A stretch of DNA of 64,000 nt. It comes from Girardinichthys multiradiatus. Lineage: Eukaryota; Chordata; Actinopteri; Cyprinodontiformes; Goodeidae. Where the stretch lies: positions 33,878,147 to 33,942,146 of the forward strand of contig NC_061797.1 of the NCBI RefSeq assembly GCF_021462225.1, in the 5' to 3' direction. The notes beneath the pieces were generated by a model. That model had not been told where the DNA came from and ran no database searches. It was given only the letters and a program-made list of their open reading frames with translations. How positions within the stretch are numbered: position 1 is the stretch's first letter; the number at the start of each line of letters is the position of its first letter. The translations under genes were made by a program, and so were the position numbers. Positions 21,421 through 32,335 of the stretch are shown here, one piece after another.

Positions 21421-22988
21421 CTGGTCCTTCTCAAAATATTAGCATATTGTGATAAAGTTCATTATTTTCCATAATGTCATGATGAAAATTTAACATTCAT
21501 ATATTTTAGATTCATTGCACACTAATTGACATATTTCAGGTCTTTTATTGTCTTAATACAGATGATTTTGGCATACAGCTCATGAAAACCCAAAATTCCT
21601 ATCTCACAAAATTAGCATATCATTAAAAGGGTCTCTAAACGAGCTATGAACCTAATCATCTGAATCAACAAGTTAACTCTAAACACCTGCAAAAGATTCC
21701 TGGGGCCTTTAAAACTCCCAGCCTGGTTCATCACTCAAAACCCCAATCATGGGTAAGACTGCCGACCTGACTGCTGTCCAGAAGGCCACTATTGACACCC
21801 TCAAGCAAGAGGGTAAGACACAGAAAGAAATTTCTGAACGAATAGGCTGTTCCCAGAGTGCTGTATCAAGGCACCTCAGTGGGAAGTCTGTGGGAAGGAA
21901 AAAGTGTGGCAGAAAACGGTGCACAACGAGAAGAGGTGACCGGACCCTGAGGAAGATTGTGGAGAAGGGCCGATTCCAGACCTTGGGGGACCTGCGGAAG
22001 CAGTGGACTGAGTCTGGAGTAGAAACATCCAGAGCCACCGTGCACAGGCGTGTGCAGGAAATGGGCTACAGGTGCCGCATTCCCCAGACCTGGGCTACAG
22101 AGAAGCAGCAATGGACTGTTGCTCAGTGGTCCAAAGTACTTTTTTTGGATGAAAGCAAATTCTGCATGTCATTCAGAAATCAAGGTGCCAGAGTCTGGAG
22201 GAAGACTGGGGAGAAGGAAATGCCAAAATGCCAGAAGTCCAGTGTCAAGTATCCACTGTCAGTGATGGTCTGGGGTGCCGTGTCAGCTGCTGGTGTTGGT
22301 CCACTGTGTTTTATCAAGGGCAGGGTCAATGCAGCTAGCTATCAGGATATTTTGGAGCACTTCATGCTTCCATCTGCTGAAAAGCTTTATGGAGATGAAG
22401 ATTTCATTTTTCAGCACGACCTGGCACCTGCTCACAGTGCCAAAACCACTGGTAAATGGTTTACTGACCATGGTATCACTGTGCTCAATTGGCCTGCCAA
22501 CTCTCCAGACCTGAACCCCATAGAGAATCTGTGGGATATTGTGAAGAGAACGTTGAGAGACTCAAGACCCAACACTCTGGATGAGCTAAAGGCCGCTATC
22601 GAAGCATCCTGGGCCTCCATAAGACCTCAGCAGTGCCACAGGCTGATTGCCTCCATGCCACGCCGCATTGAAGCAGTCATTTCTGCCAAAGGATTCCCGA
22701 CCAAGTATTGAGTGCATAACTGTACATGATTATTTGAAGGTTGACGTTTTTTGTATTAAAAACACTTTTCTTTTATTGGTTGGATGAAATATGCTAATTT
22801 TGTGAGATAGGAATTTTGGGTTTTCATGAGCTGTATGCCAAAATCATCCGTATTAAGACAATAAAAGACCTGAAATATTTCAGTTAGTGTGCAATGAATC
22901 TAAAATATATGAATGTTAAATTTTCATCATGACATTATGGAAAATAATGAACTTTATCACAATATGCTAATATTTTGAGAAGGACCTG
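21421..22988 (+). mobile_element. Tc1-like DD34E transposon, copy B, nested in Rex1 LINE
   Basis: The ends CTGGTCCTTCTC and GAGAAGGACCTG are flanked by TA at 21419-21420 and 22989-22990. Long inverted repeats like those of copy A are present on both sides. It is inserted in the 3' UTR of a minus-strand Rex1 LINE, so it is younger than that LINE copy. Confidence 0.88.
21749..22711 (+). CDS. Tc1-like transposase, 320 aa, 14-residue deletion
   Basis: The frame is uninterrupted and otherwise nearly identical to copy A. A 42-bp in-frame deletion removes the 14 residues that follow YRCRIPQ in copy A (VKPLLNQKQRQKRL), in the linker between the DNA-binding and catalytic domains. The triad is kept as D134 (FLDES), D224 (FQHDLAPAH) and E259 (NPIENLW). 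The linker includes basic residues that may be needed for nuclear import or DNA contact, so function is doubtful although no stop is present. Confidence 0.85.
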   Translation: MGKTADLTAVQKATIDTLKQEGKTQKEISERIGCSQSAVSRHLSGKSVGRKKCGRKRCTTRRGDRTLRKIVEKGRFQTLGDLRKQWTESGVETSRATVHRRVQEMGYRCRIPQTWATEKQQWTVAQWSKVLFLDESKFCMSFRNQGARVWRKTGEKEMPKCQKSSVKYPLSVMVWGAVSAAGVGPLCFIKGRVNAASYQDILEHFMLPSAEKLYGDEDFIFQHDLAPAHSAKTTGKWFTDHGITVLNWPANSPDLNPIENLWDIVKRTLRDSRPNTLDELKAAIEASWASIRPQQCHRLIASMPRRIEAVISAKGFPTKY

Positions 22989-23496
22989 TACACAATATAC
23001 AAATATACACATATATAAATATAAATGTGCATTTGCAACATCTGTATGCTGTTGTTTTGTACTCTATTGAATGTTCAACAGAGAAACAGCCTGGGGGAAG
23101 AAACTGTCTCTGTGGCGTCTGGTTTTAGTGAACAGTGCTCTGTAGCAACGGCCTGAAGGTAAAACTCTAAACAGTTTATGTGCAGGGTGTGTGGGGTCTG
23201 CAGAGATTTTTGCAGCTCTTTTTCTGACCGTAGACCTGAATAAGTCCTGGATTTAGGGAAGGTCAGCCCTGATTATTCTCTCTGCAGTCCTGATTATTCA
23301 TTGCAGTCTGGACCTGTCCTGTTTTGTGGATGAGCCAAACCACACTGAGATGGATGAAGACAGGACAGACTGAATGATGGCAGTGTAGAAGATGACCAGC
23401 AGCTCCTGTGGAAGGTTGAACTTCTTGAGTTGCCTCAGGAAGTACAGTCTCTGCTGGGCCTTCTCAGTGTCTATGTGTGAAGACCATCTCAGGTCC

Positions 23497-24810
23497 TCAG
23501 ATGGTGGTTCCTAAGAACCTGAAGTGGTCCACAGCTGACACGGTGTTGTTGAGGATGGTGAGGGGGGTGTATAGGGGTGGTGTTCTCCAAAAGTCCACCA
23601 CCACTTCCACAGTCTTGAGTGGGTTGAGTTCAAGGTAGTTCTGACCGCAACAGTGGACCAGCCGATCCACCTCCTGTCTGTATGCAGACTCATCACCGTC
23701 CTGGATCAGTCCAATGACAGTGGTGTCATCTGCAAACTTCAGGAGTTTCACGGACGAATCCGCTGAGGTGCAGTCATTTGTGTACAGGGAGAAGAGGAGT
23801 GGGGATAGAACACACCCCTGGGGGGCACCAGTACTTATTGATCCGCTGCTGGAGAAGATGCTCCCCAGTCTCACCTGCTGCTGTCGATCCGTCAGGAAGC
23901 TGTTGATCCACTGACAAGTGGAGGCTGGGACGTTGAGCTGTGTGAACTTCTGGTGGAGGATGTCTGGTATGATGGTGTTGAAGGCCGAGCTGAAGTCTAC
24001 AAACAGGATCCTGGCGTACGTCCCTGGGTGGTCGAGGTGTTGCAGAATGAAGTGTAGACCTAAGTTAACAGCATCATCTGCCGACCTGTTTGCTCGGTAA
24101 GCAAATTGCAGGGGGTCCAGCAGGGGGCCTGTGATGTCTTTCAGGTGCTTCAACACCAGCCGCTCAAAGGTTTTCATGACCACAGAAGTCAGGGCTACAG
24201 GCCTGTAGTCATTTAATCCTAGGAAGGTGGGTTTCTTGGGCCCCGGGATGATGGTGGATCATTTGAGGCAGGAGGGGACCTCACACGTCTCCAGTGACTT
24301 GTTGAAGATCCTTGTGAAGATCGGAGCGAGTTGATTTGCACAGGCTTTCAGGCATGATGGGGAGACGTTATCAGGTCCTTCAGCTTTCTTTGTTTTCATG
24401 CGCTGAAAGAGCCAATTTACATCTTCCTTGGAGATTTTTTGTGCAGGCGGAGGATCTGAAGGTAGGGGGTTGATAGCTTTGTGGGAAGAACTTGTTCCTG
24501 AATGGGATGTGGAGGAGATGATTTGAGGCATGAACGGCTTCCTGTCATGTCTGCAGTAGAAGCCATTCAGACGGTTGGCCAGGAGACGACTCTGTTCAGG
24601 ATGGGTGGAGGTGCTCCTGTAGGCAGTCAGGTTTCTCAAACCAGTCCATACAGCCGAGGTATCACCAGTAGAAAGGCTGTTCTTCAGCTTCTCATTATAG
24701 CTTCTCTTGGCTGCTTTGATCTCCTTTGTTAGTTTGTTCCTGGCCTGCCTAGTTTTTACCGTGCCCAATCTCCACTGCTGTGAGCTTCTGCAAACAAATG
24801 CTGCAAACAA
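23497..24810 (-). pseudogene. Rex1-type reverse transcriptase, two nonsense breaks
   Basis: Reading from 24810, the linker (RQARNKLTKEIKAAKRSY) leads to the RT start (KKAEGPDNVSPSCLKACANQ). A TGA at 24259-24261 falls in the same frame; by its context it looks like a decayed CGA. RT motifs then continue at 24183: LQFAYRANRSADDAVN, FVDFSSAFNTI, STGAPQGCVLSPLLFSLYTN and the catalytic box LLKFADDTTVIG. The frame ends at 23497 just after FRFLGTTI, probably through a small indel. The C-terminal domain (AQQRLYFLRQLKKFNLPQE) is visible further down to about 23320. Confidence 0.85.
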
Positions 24811-24994
24811 AGAATGCTTTCAAATAATTCTAAAATAAATCACAAAAATTAACTTTTGATTATTATAAGAGCCACTAAACTATATTGTTTTTAAAACTTA
24901 TGTGGTCCATAGAGAGGGGCCAATATGTGAAAAGCACTATGTATTTTGTGTTTTTTCAACAGACTTCTAGACTTCTATTACGTTTTAATGTTTT

Positions 24995-25310
24995 TCGGGG
25001 CTGCACTGTGGCGCAGTTGGTAGCACTGTTGGTCTTTCTGCATGGAGTTTGCATGTTCTCCCCGTGCATGCGTGGGTTCTCACCGGGTACTCCAGCTTTC
25101 TCCCACAGTCCAGACATGCCTGTTAGGTTAATTGGTCTCTCTAAATTGCCCTTAGGTGTATGAGTGTGTGCATGGTTGTTTGTGTGTTGCCCTGCGATGG
25201 ACTGGCGACCTATCCAGGGTGCACCCCACCTCTCGCCCATAGACTGCTGGAGATAGGCACCAGGTTCCCCACAACCCACTATGGAATAAGCGTAAGAAAA
25301 TGACTGCCTG
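24995..25310 (+). mobile_element. Teleost SINE-like repeat with tRNA-type A box (B box deleted)
   Basis: Starts GGGGCTGCACTGTGGCGCAG, with an A-box-like TGGCGCAGTTGG at 25009-25020. It then jumps from TAGCACTGTTG directly to GTCTTTCTGCATGGAG, losing the B box kept in the copy at 39170. The 3' body (CCACCTCTCGCCCATAGACT) and the end near GGAATAAGCG are the familiar teleost consensus. Confidence 0.6.
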
Positions 25311-25903
25311 ACTGCTTTTCCTTGTGTTCTTACTTGCTTTACCTACTCCTTATTTTTCTGTAACACACTTTTGAATTACATTGTGCATGAATGGTGCTAA
25401 ACAAATAAAACCAGCTTGCCTTCTTGTGTATTTGTGTGTCTTTTCTTTACACATTTTGTTAAAGTTTATTAATTAAAGATTTTTGGTGTGCACACTCATC
25501 CACTGGCAATGCACCTAAGCCATTCTAAAAGCCCCAGGAAACCATGAGTGGAAAGCTTTTAGTGATCCGTAGAATGTCATTTTGACTAAACTCTTCTCAA
25601 TTTTCCTTCACCTGCCAAGCCATGGCTCAGTACATAATGTTGACAACAGTCTTTCCTACAAGTTACCTTCATAGCCTACAGGGAATTAAAAAAAAAAACT
25701 CATAAAAAAACTGTTTTCCTTTGTTTTTGTTTTTCTTAGAATTGGTTGTCTTCGAGGTTGAAAGTTGATTGTAAAGCTTGAATAGATGAGTTTTAAAATA
25801 AGCTCCCTGGTGGCAGGATGCCACCAGCCTAAATGCTGATAGGTTTGGTTGTTTTCTTGCTTTGTTAGAGCAAATCCAATTTTGAGACAACTGTGGAGAC
25901 ATA

Positions 25904-27173
25904 CAGGGGTTGGACAATGAAACTGAAACACCTGGTTTTAGACCACAATAATTTATTAGTATGGTGTAGGGCCTCCTTTTGCGGCCAATACAGCGTCAAT
26001 TTGTCTTGGGAATGACATATACAAGTCCTGCACAGTGGTCAGAGAAATTTTAAGCCATTCTTCTTGCAGGGTAGTGGCCAGGTCACCACGTGATACTGGT
26101 GGAGGAAAACATTTCCTGACTCGCTCCTCCAAAACACCCCAAACTGGCTCAATAATATTTAGATCTGGTGACTGTGTAGGCCATGGGAGATGTTCAACTT
26201 CACTTTCATGTTCATCAAACCAATCTTTCACCAGTCTTGCTGTGTGTATTGGTGCATTGTCATCCTGATACACGGCACTGCCTTCAGGATACAATGTTTG
26301 AACCATTGGATGCACATGGTCCTCAAGAATGGTTCGGTAGTCCTTGGCAGTGACGCACCCATCTAGCACAAGTATTGGGCCAAGGGAATGCCATGATATG
26401 GCAGCCCAAACTATCACTGATCCACCCCAATGCTTCACTCTGGGCATGCAATAGTCTGGGTGGTACGCTTCTTTGGGGCTTCTCCACACCGTAACTCTCC
26501 CGGATGTGGGGAAAACAGTAAAGGTGGACTCATCAGAGAACAATACATGTTTCACATTGTCCACAGCCCAAGATTTGTGCTCCTTGCACCATTGAAACCG
26601 ACGTTTGGCATTGGCATGAGTGACCAAAGGTTTGACTATAGCAGCCCGGCCGTGTATATTGACCCTGTGGAGCTCCCGACGGACAGTTCTGGTGGAAACA
26701 GGAGAGTTGAAGTGCGCATGTAATTCTGTCGTGATTTGGGCAGCCGTGGTTTCATGTTTTTTGGATACAATCCGGGTTATCACCCGAACATCCCTTTCAG
26801 ACAGCTTCCTCTTGCGTCCACAGTTAATCTTGTTGGATGTGGTTCGTCCTTCTTGATGGTATGCTGACATTACCCTGGATACCGTGGCTCTTGATACATC
26901 ACAAAGACTTGCTGTCTTGGTCACAGATGCGCCAGCAAGACGTGCACCAACAATTTGTCCTCTTTTGAACTCTGGTATGTCACCCATAATGTTGTGTGCA
27001 TTTCAATATTTTGAGCAAAACTGTGCTCTTACCCTGCTAATTGAACCTTCACACTCTGCTCTTACTGGTGCAATGTGCAATCAATGAAGACTGGCTACCA
27101 GGCTGGTCCAATTTAGCTATGAAACCTCCCACACTAAAATGACAGGTGTTTCAGTTTCATTGTCCAACCCCTG
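25904..27173 (-). mobile_element. DD36E Tc1/mariner (Incomer-like) transposon, complete
   Basis: It is 1,270 bp long, flanked by TA at 25902-25903 and 27174-27175. The terminal inverted repeats CAGGGGTTGGACAATGAAAC and its complement are short, roughly 30 bp. It contains one uninterrupted transposase frame. A second copy, broken by an LTR, is at 1-967. Confidence 0.9.
25956..26987 (-). CDS. DD36E Tc1-type transposase (343 aa, intact)
   Basis: It mediates transposition of this element. Residues 1-110 contain two helix-turn-helix motifs (SVTKTASLCDVSRATVSRVM; then ERDVRVITRIV...STRTVRREL) separated by a GRKRKLS basic hook. Catalytic residues are D152 (LFSDES), D243 (QDDNAPIH) and E280 (NIIEPVW). 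There are 36 residues between D243 and E280, not the 34 of classical Tc1. That spacing defines the DD36E 'Incomer' group described in fish and other animals, as I recall it. The frame is complete from MGDIPEFKRG to GGPTPY with no break, so it could still be functional. Confidence 0.88.
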   Translation of the reverse strand: MGDIPEFKRGQIVGARLAGASVTKTASLCDVSRATVSRVMSAYHQEGRTTSNKINCGRKRKLSERDVRVITRIVSKKHETTAAQITTELHAHFNSPVSTRTVRRELHRVNIHGRAAIVKPLVTHANAKRRFQWCKEHKSWAVDNVKHVLFSDESTFTVFPTSGRVTVWRSPKEAYHPDYCMPRVKHWGGSVIVWAAISWHSLGPILVLDGCVTAKDYRTILEDHVHPMVQTLYPEGSAVYQDDNAPIHTARLVKDWFDEHESEVEHLPWPTQSPDLNIIEPVWGVLEERVRKCFPPPVSRGDLATTLQEEWLKISLTTVQDLYMSFPRQIDAVLAAKGGPTPY

Positions 27174-27429
27174 TAGTCCCAAATTTAAAAAAATAACTAA
27201 AAAGTGGTCAGATTGAGAGTGTGTGTCTTTCATCTGAAGTCATTGTCTTTAACGGGAAAGAGACTGAATGCTTCATAAAGACAGAATGCTTCATGAAGCC
27301 AGCCAAGCTATCTTTATTTATGAAACACTTAGAAAACAGCACACTGACCAAAGGCTTTTCTAATTTGCAGCGGCATAGCATTCCATAGTAAGTCAATCTG
27401 ACTGACAGAGAAGGCGACTGCAGGTGCAG

Positions 27430-28490
27430 AAGCTCAGACAGGCAGGAAAGGGAAGGACCATTTATAAATTAAATACTGAGTTTTAAAATGAACTCTAAAA
27501 TGGACAGGCAACATGTGCAGACAGGATCAAATGGGAATAATATCCTCTCTCCTCTGTGTTCCAAGCCATGCAGCAGCATTTTGCACCAACTGAAGAGGGA
27601 TAAGGATGACTTACTGACTCCAAGGTACAAAGAGTTACAGTAATCCAGCCAAATTGTAACAAAGGCATGGATTACTGTTTTGACGTAATCGTTCGACAAG
27701 ATGCTTATTATTTTTGGCTAATTGCCTCAGGTGAAAAAAGCTGGATTTTACTATTGCACTGATCTGCACATCCAGTCTAAAATCACTATCCATTTTAAAA
27801 ATAAGGTTTGTGACAATAGGTTTTCTGGAATCTGTCAGACAGCCAACGTCTACACAATAATAAGACCCACCAGTGACGTTTAGATGAGAGCTGCAAAAAA
27901 AAAAAATCTTTACCCCGGTCTTATTGAATCAGTGCATCTAGTCACTGACTCGATGCAATCTGCTGGGTTTCCTTAGATAGAAAAACTTTTTTAACCAATT
28001 TGAATAATAAACTGAATATGACTGCGCTGTTGTCTAATTAGGATGAATTTGAATGTATGTACCTGATTTGAAATCTGCATGATTTGATTCAGTTGACTTT
28101 TTAAAGTGCCTTGAAATGACGTGTTGTGAATTAGCGCTATATAAATAAACTGAATTGAATTTTCAGCAAAATTTAAAAGGTTAAAAGCCATCAAAGATTG
28201 GAATTCCTTTAACACTCTAGTGCAGTACCCCAGACATCTACACAATGCTCTAAGCGGGATATCAGAATGTTAAGGTCCGCTGTATTGAAGACAGCTGTTA
28301 AATCTATGAGAACTAGATTGCATGGTTTCCTGAATCCATAGCTAGGAGGATGTCACTCCTCAACAATGCAGATTCTGTGCATGGAAACATTTAAAACCAG
28401 ACTGAAAAACTTAAAGCACCTCATCTTCCACCAAATTATTCAAATAAAAGTGTCTAAGTATCTTTATCTTATCCACAAGTCACAGTAAAA
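27430..28490. repeat. Decayed L2-type LINE and other interspersed repeat debris
   Basis: On the minus strand, 27469-27699 reads as degraded L2 protein (VIHAFVTIWLDYCNSLYLGV). On the plus strand, 28100-28162 is an L2 3' end (GCGCTATATAAATAAACTGA and a GAATTGAATT tail). The surrounding sequence to about 28490 matches the general text of a common teleost interspersed repeat but is too decayed to assign. Confidence 0.5.
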
Positions 28491-30193
28491 CAAAATGAGA
28501 ATTGAACATATGGAGTTCGTCAGCAGTAACAACGTTCCTGTATTAGTTTAAGGTTGTGAAGAAAAAGCCATGCCCAAAGATTAAACTACATTCAAACCCC
28601 TTGCACATAGTCATGGGACTTGGGAAATAATGGAAATGAGATGAAAGCAGCTGAAATTTGTTATATTCAGAAGTTGTCTGAATTAAACCTAAGGGATGGG
28701 AGGAGGTCTTCTGAGAGGAGTTCAGAATAGAGCCACTAGCTCACACGGGACAGCTCAGGTAGTTCTAGAATTGAATCATGATACCTTCCGATTGGCTCCG
28801 TTAAAAGATGAATTCTGCTGTAATGAGGTGCAAAATCTCCATTGTGTTAAACAGTTTATTCTTATTTATTTTATTTTCCCTTGCTGCTTTTAATCACTGC
28901 ATTCTTACTTGCTATTTTACTGAACCTTTAAATAGGAAGCAGTATGAGCGATGCTTGCCACTGGCATAAGACTCGGAACCTGGGGAGAAGGGCACACTCA
29001 TCCAAATCTCATCCAGGCCTGGCTGAGTTGGTTAGATGCTTTTCTTTTACCCATTACACATCCCTCTTTCCTAAGTTCTCTCCTATGATAGCGTGTTTAT
29101 CTTGAAGTACACTTACTTAACCCAGCCTCTCTTCACATCCTAGTCACCAGATGGATTAGTCTTATCCAGGAAATTACCAGCTTGGCATTTGATGCCGAGC
29201 ATCTAACCCTAACTTCTATCCCCGACCTCTCACAACTGTCTCAAAGAAGTGCAAGATGACACAGGTATCAGAACAAGGAGGAAACAACCCACTAGTAACG
29301 AGCAGGATGGGCTTAAGGGCAGTTTAAATAGTCATAATCTCTTAACAATTAAACACCAGTTGCAGTTCATGTAGGTCTTTTCTAAATGATATATTGGAAG
29401 TTCTAAAAAAATGACCATATTGAGCAATGACAATATTAAGCAAACAAAAATCATGAATTTTTTCAGATGTATTCAAAACCTGATTACATTAGCTTAAAAA
29501 GCAAACTGTATAAACTAAATATAAATGGTATCAAAATAATGTAAGAATGTAGAAAAAGGCTGTACTTTTTTCATTACTTAAACTGAATCATCTAAGACAA
29601 GACATTGCATTAAGAACATTATAAAGATAAGCTGCTTAACTTTCATAGACTAATGGCCAACACATTTTTTATGTATACAGGTTGTGCAGCTAACTTGGGA
29701 TATTTTTGTGTTTCAACAAAAAAGATGTTAAAATCATGGCCAGACTGCTGTATCACTTAAACCCCTCTGGGGTCTGTTTATACATTTTTTGAGTGATTTA
29801 TGACCATAATAACATTTTCAGACAAAGCTTGAATTTGTGTTTGAAGCCTAAATCCAATACAATGGAGAGGTTTGGCTTGGTGCTTTGCAAGCAATTATTG
29901 GAGCTGCACAAACTCTTTTCTGCATAGTACAACGCGACAGGAGATGCACTTTGACAAAGCTCAATATACATTTACAAGCTCCAAATCTGATAACTCAACT
30001 AAACCAGTAAGATCAATGTCAATTAAACAGGAAAATATTTCAATCTCTACTATGTTCTTTTCATTAGGGCATTGACTACACAGTGATGTTAAGAAAGTAA
30101 ACCCAATGCAGTGAAGCAAACAGGTTACCACTCACCAGAGTTCGCCAACTGGGGCAGCATAGCAGGAGGAACTAAAGAAACAAAAAAACAGAG

Positions 30194-30244
30194 AAACTAA
30201 AACTCTCTTTACAACTGGGTGATCTTCAAAGAGAGTTTTAGTTT
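30194..30244. repeat. Perfect 17-bp inverted repeat with 17-nt loop
   Basis: Arm 30194-30210 (AAACTAAAACTCTCTTT) is exactly complementary to arm 30228-30244. Pairing extends imperfectly outward (CAGAG to the left, CTTGTCTG to the right). See findings. Confidence 0.85.
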
Positions 30245-32335
30245 TCTTGTCTGGACACATAAGTGGGTGCAGCAGTACATGTATGAACAACATAAGGGTT
30301 GAGCTGACTGAGCAGCCCACCTAGCAGCTAACTGCCTTGGCAACCCAGATTGTTGTATTTTGTCTTTCACTGTAACTTCCGTTATCATGCATTTTGCAGG
30401 TGTTTAGCACAGAAATTCGTTTTCTGTGGTGTCTTTGTTTTTTTATTATTTTAATTGGTAATTTTTACAGAAAATCACAACCCCTCCATAAATCTCACTT
30501 TGTCATATTGTAGGGAAGAGTTCTTTTACCATCTGGCTCAAACTAAAGTGGTTTTGAATTTGTCCAAACATTGTTTGCTCCTGTTTATTTATATTTGTGA
30601 TGTGCTGAAAAGATTGCTGGGAAAAACGCTTTAAAATTCACATCAAAGTCTGCTTCTTTACAGTGTAAATTAATTCTTTAAAATGTTGGGGTTGTGGGTT
30701 CAGTGTGTGTTTGTGTTTTTGTCTGCACTTTTGTTGTCAGTTTTCAGATGGTGCTGGAGTTTCTCAGGTGTGCTGGGTGACAGGTGCAACTGATCTGTTG
30801 ATTGCATGGGAGGACTTCAATGCCAGAGTGTTTGCCTTCAGTGGTAACAAGCTCAGCCACTTCTAAGCTATGCTTCGTTCTTTGTTACTAAGCTGATGTT
30901 TATGTTCCTTCGCTGGCAGAAACCTGAAACTTCTGATCATTCTTCATTGAACTTTGACTTCGGTTCCAGAAGTTTCTGGACGATCAAGATATGTTTGATG
31001 GGTTTCGTTTGGATTTTGTTTCCAAGTACCAAGCTAGCAGCTTCCTGTTATCATCAGTCTCCTGAACCAAGGCAGAAGCGTACCCTTTCCACCCTCCAAT
31101 GCAAGTACCTGACCATTGAATTAACTCCTGAACTCACCAGAACTCACTCTACAGCTCAAGTAAACTATCTGGATTTTCTCCGCTTCACACACCTGGGTCA
31201 CGACTTCATCTACCCCTGGCGACCTGACTTCACTCACTTAGTAAGTCGTTCTACTATTAACATAATTACTTCTCATTTATTCCTCAAGATAATAGTTCTT
31301 GTTTTCACCAGTTCTCCTTCCCCTCTTTCCATGCAGTTGGCGATTCTACCATTCACGTTCCAGTATCACTTTGTAAATAAAACACCTTTCACTAATTCAG
31401 TTGTGCTTCTGAATGTTCTTCTGTATGTGGGTCAGATCTATCTTGAACAAAATGCCACAAAATACATTTATTTCAATGGGTGTAATGAAAAGTCATTTTC
31501 AATATCTTAAATCTTGGACCACAATGTTGCCATGCTATTATATTGAAAAACCAATAAAGCCAGCGAACCTTTTCATGTATGAATATAATGTTCTGGTCAA
31601 AGTCATTTTGATAAGTTAAACTTATTGATACATTTGAGCCAAATGATTTGAAAGCAAAACGTCTAGTGGATAGTTAAAGATGTTATTATTCTCCTTAATG
31701 ATACACAAGAGGGATCAAAAAGGTAAAAACTGAAATTTGACTTAATGACTCAACAGATTGTTACGTTTGTTTTCAGACAAATAGTCACCTTTCATTTTTT
31801 ATTTCTCTCCTGTGATTGCCCTGCCTCTCTTGATATTTTGTCTTCAAGGCTCTCCCACCCTTTCTAGTCCAACCTCAACCCTCTGTACTCGCCTTACCCC
31901 ACAATGAACTGTTAGCAGCTCTGATGTACAGCCAATATTCTCTCTATCATATTAACACAACTGCAGTGTGTAAAGGAAGACATAGAAAGGAGACATGAGG
32001 TGGGAAAGGATATAGAGAGAGACTCTACAGCGAGGAGACATTTGTTTTACTCATCTCAGTGCTAAAAGATACAATTACCTCTCACAGCATATTATCCATG
32101 TTTTATACCAGTCCAGGGCCTCATGCCTTTGCCTTGCCACGCTTACCCCATGTAAGGCCCATATTTTAACACTAGCTATGACAGTTTATTTAAGAAAAGG
32201 AAATTGTCCCCTGGGAGATGGAGAGGGAGAGAGGGAAAACTGGGTGTGAGGAAAATGAAAAGGAAAGAGGGAAGGACAAAGAAGGTGGATGCACTGGGGG
32301 CAGTGACAAGGAAAAGAATGAGATACAGGTCCTTC

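Larger units (their letters stand above)
21318..24810 (-). mobile_element. Rex1-type LINE (minus strand) containing nested Tc1 copy B
   Basis: The 3' end at about 21318 has a poly(A) signal (CAATAAAGCTGATTC on the minus strand). The 3' UTR is split at 21420 by Tc1 copy B and resumes at 22991. Coding sequence runs from about 23320 to 24800, with the 5' end truncated inside the linker before RT. The family call rests on the RT text and on the region around 23980-24000 resembling the Rex1 PCR primer site (…GCCTTCAACACC) that I recall from the fish literature. Confidence 0.82.

Noticed and set aside
30896..31510. 204-codon plus-strand open frame
   Set aside because: No family resemblance, pyrimidine- and AT-rich composition, and the region reads more like the end of an LTR-type repeat.
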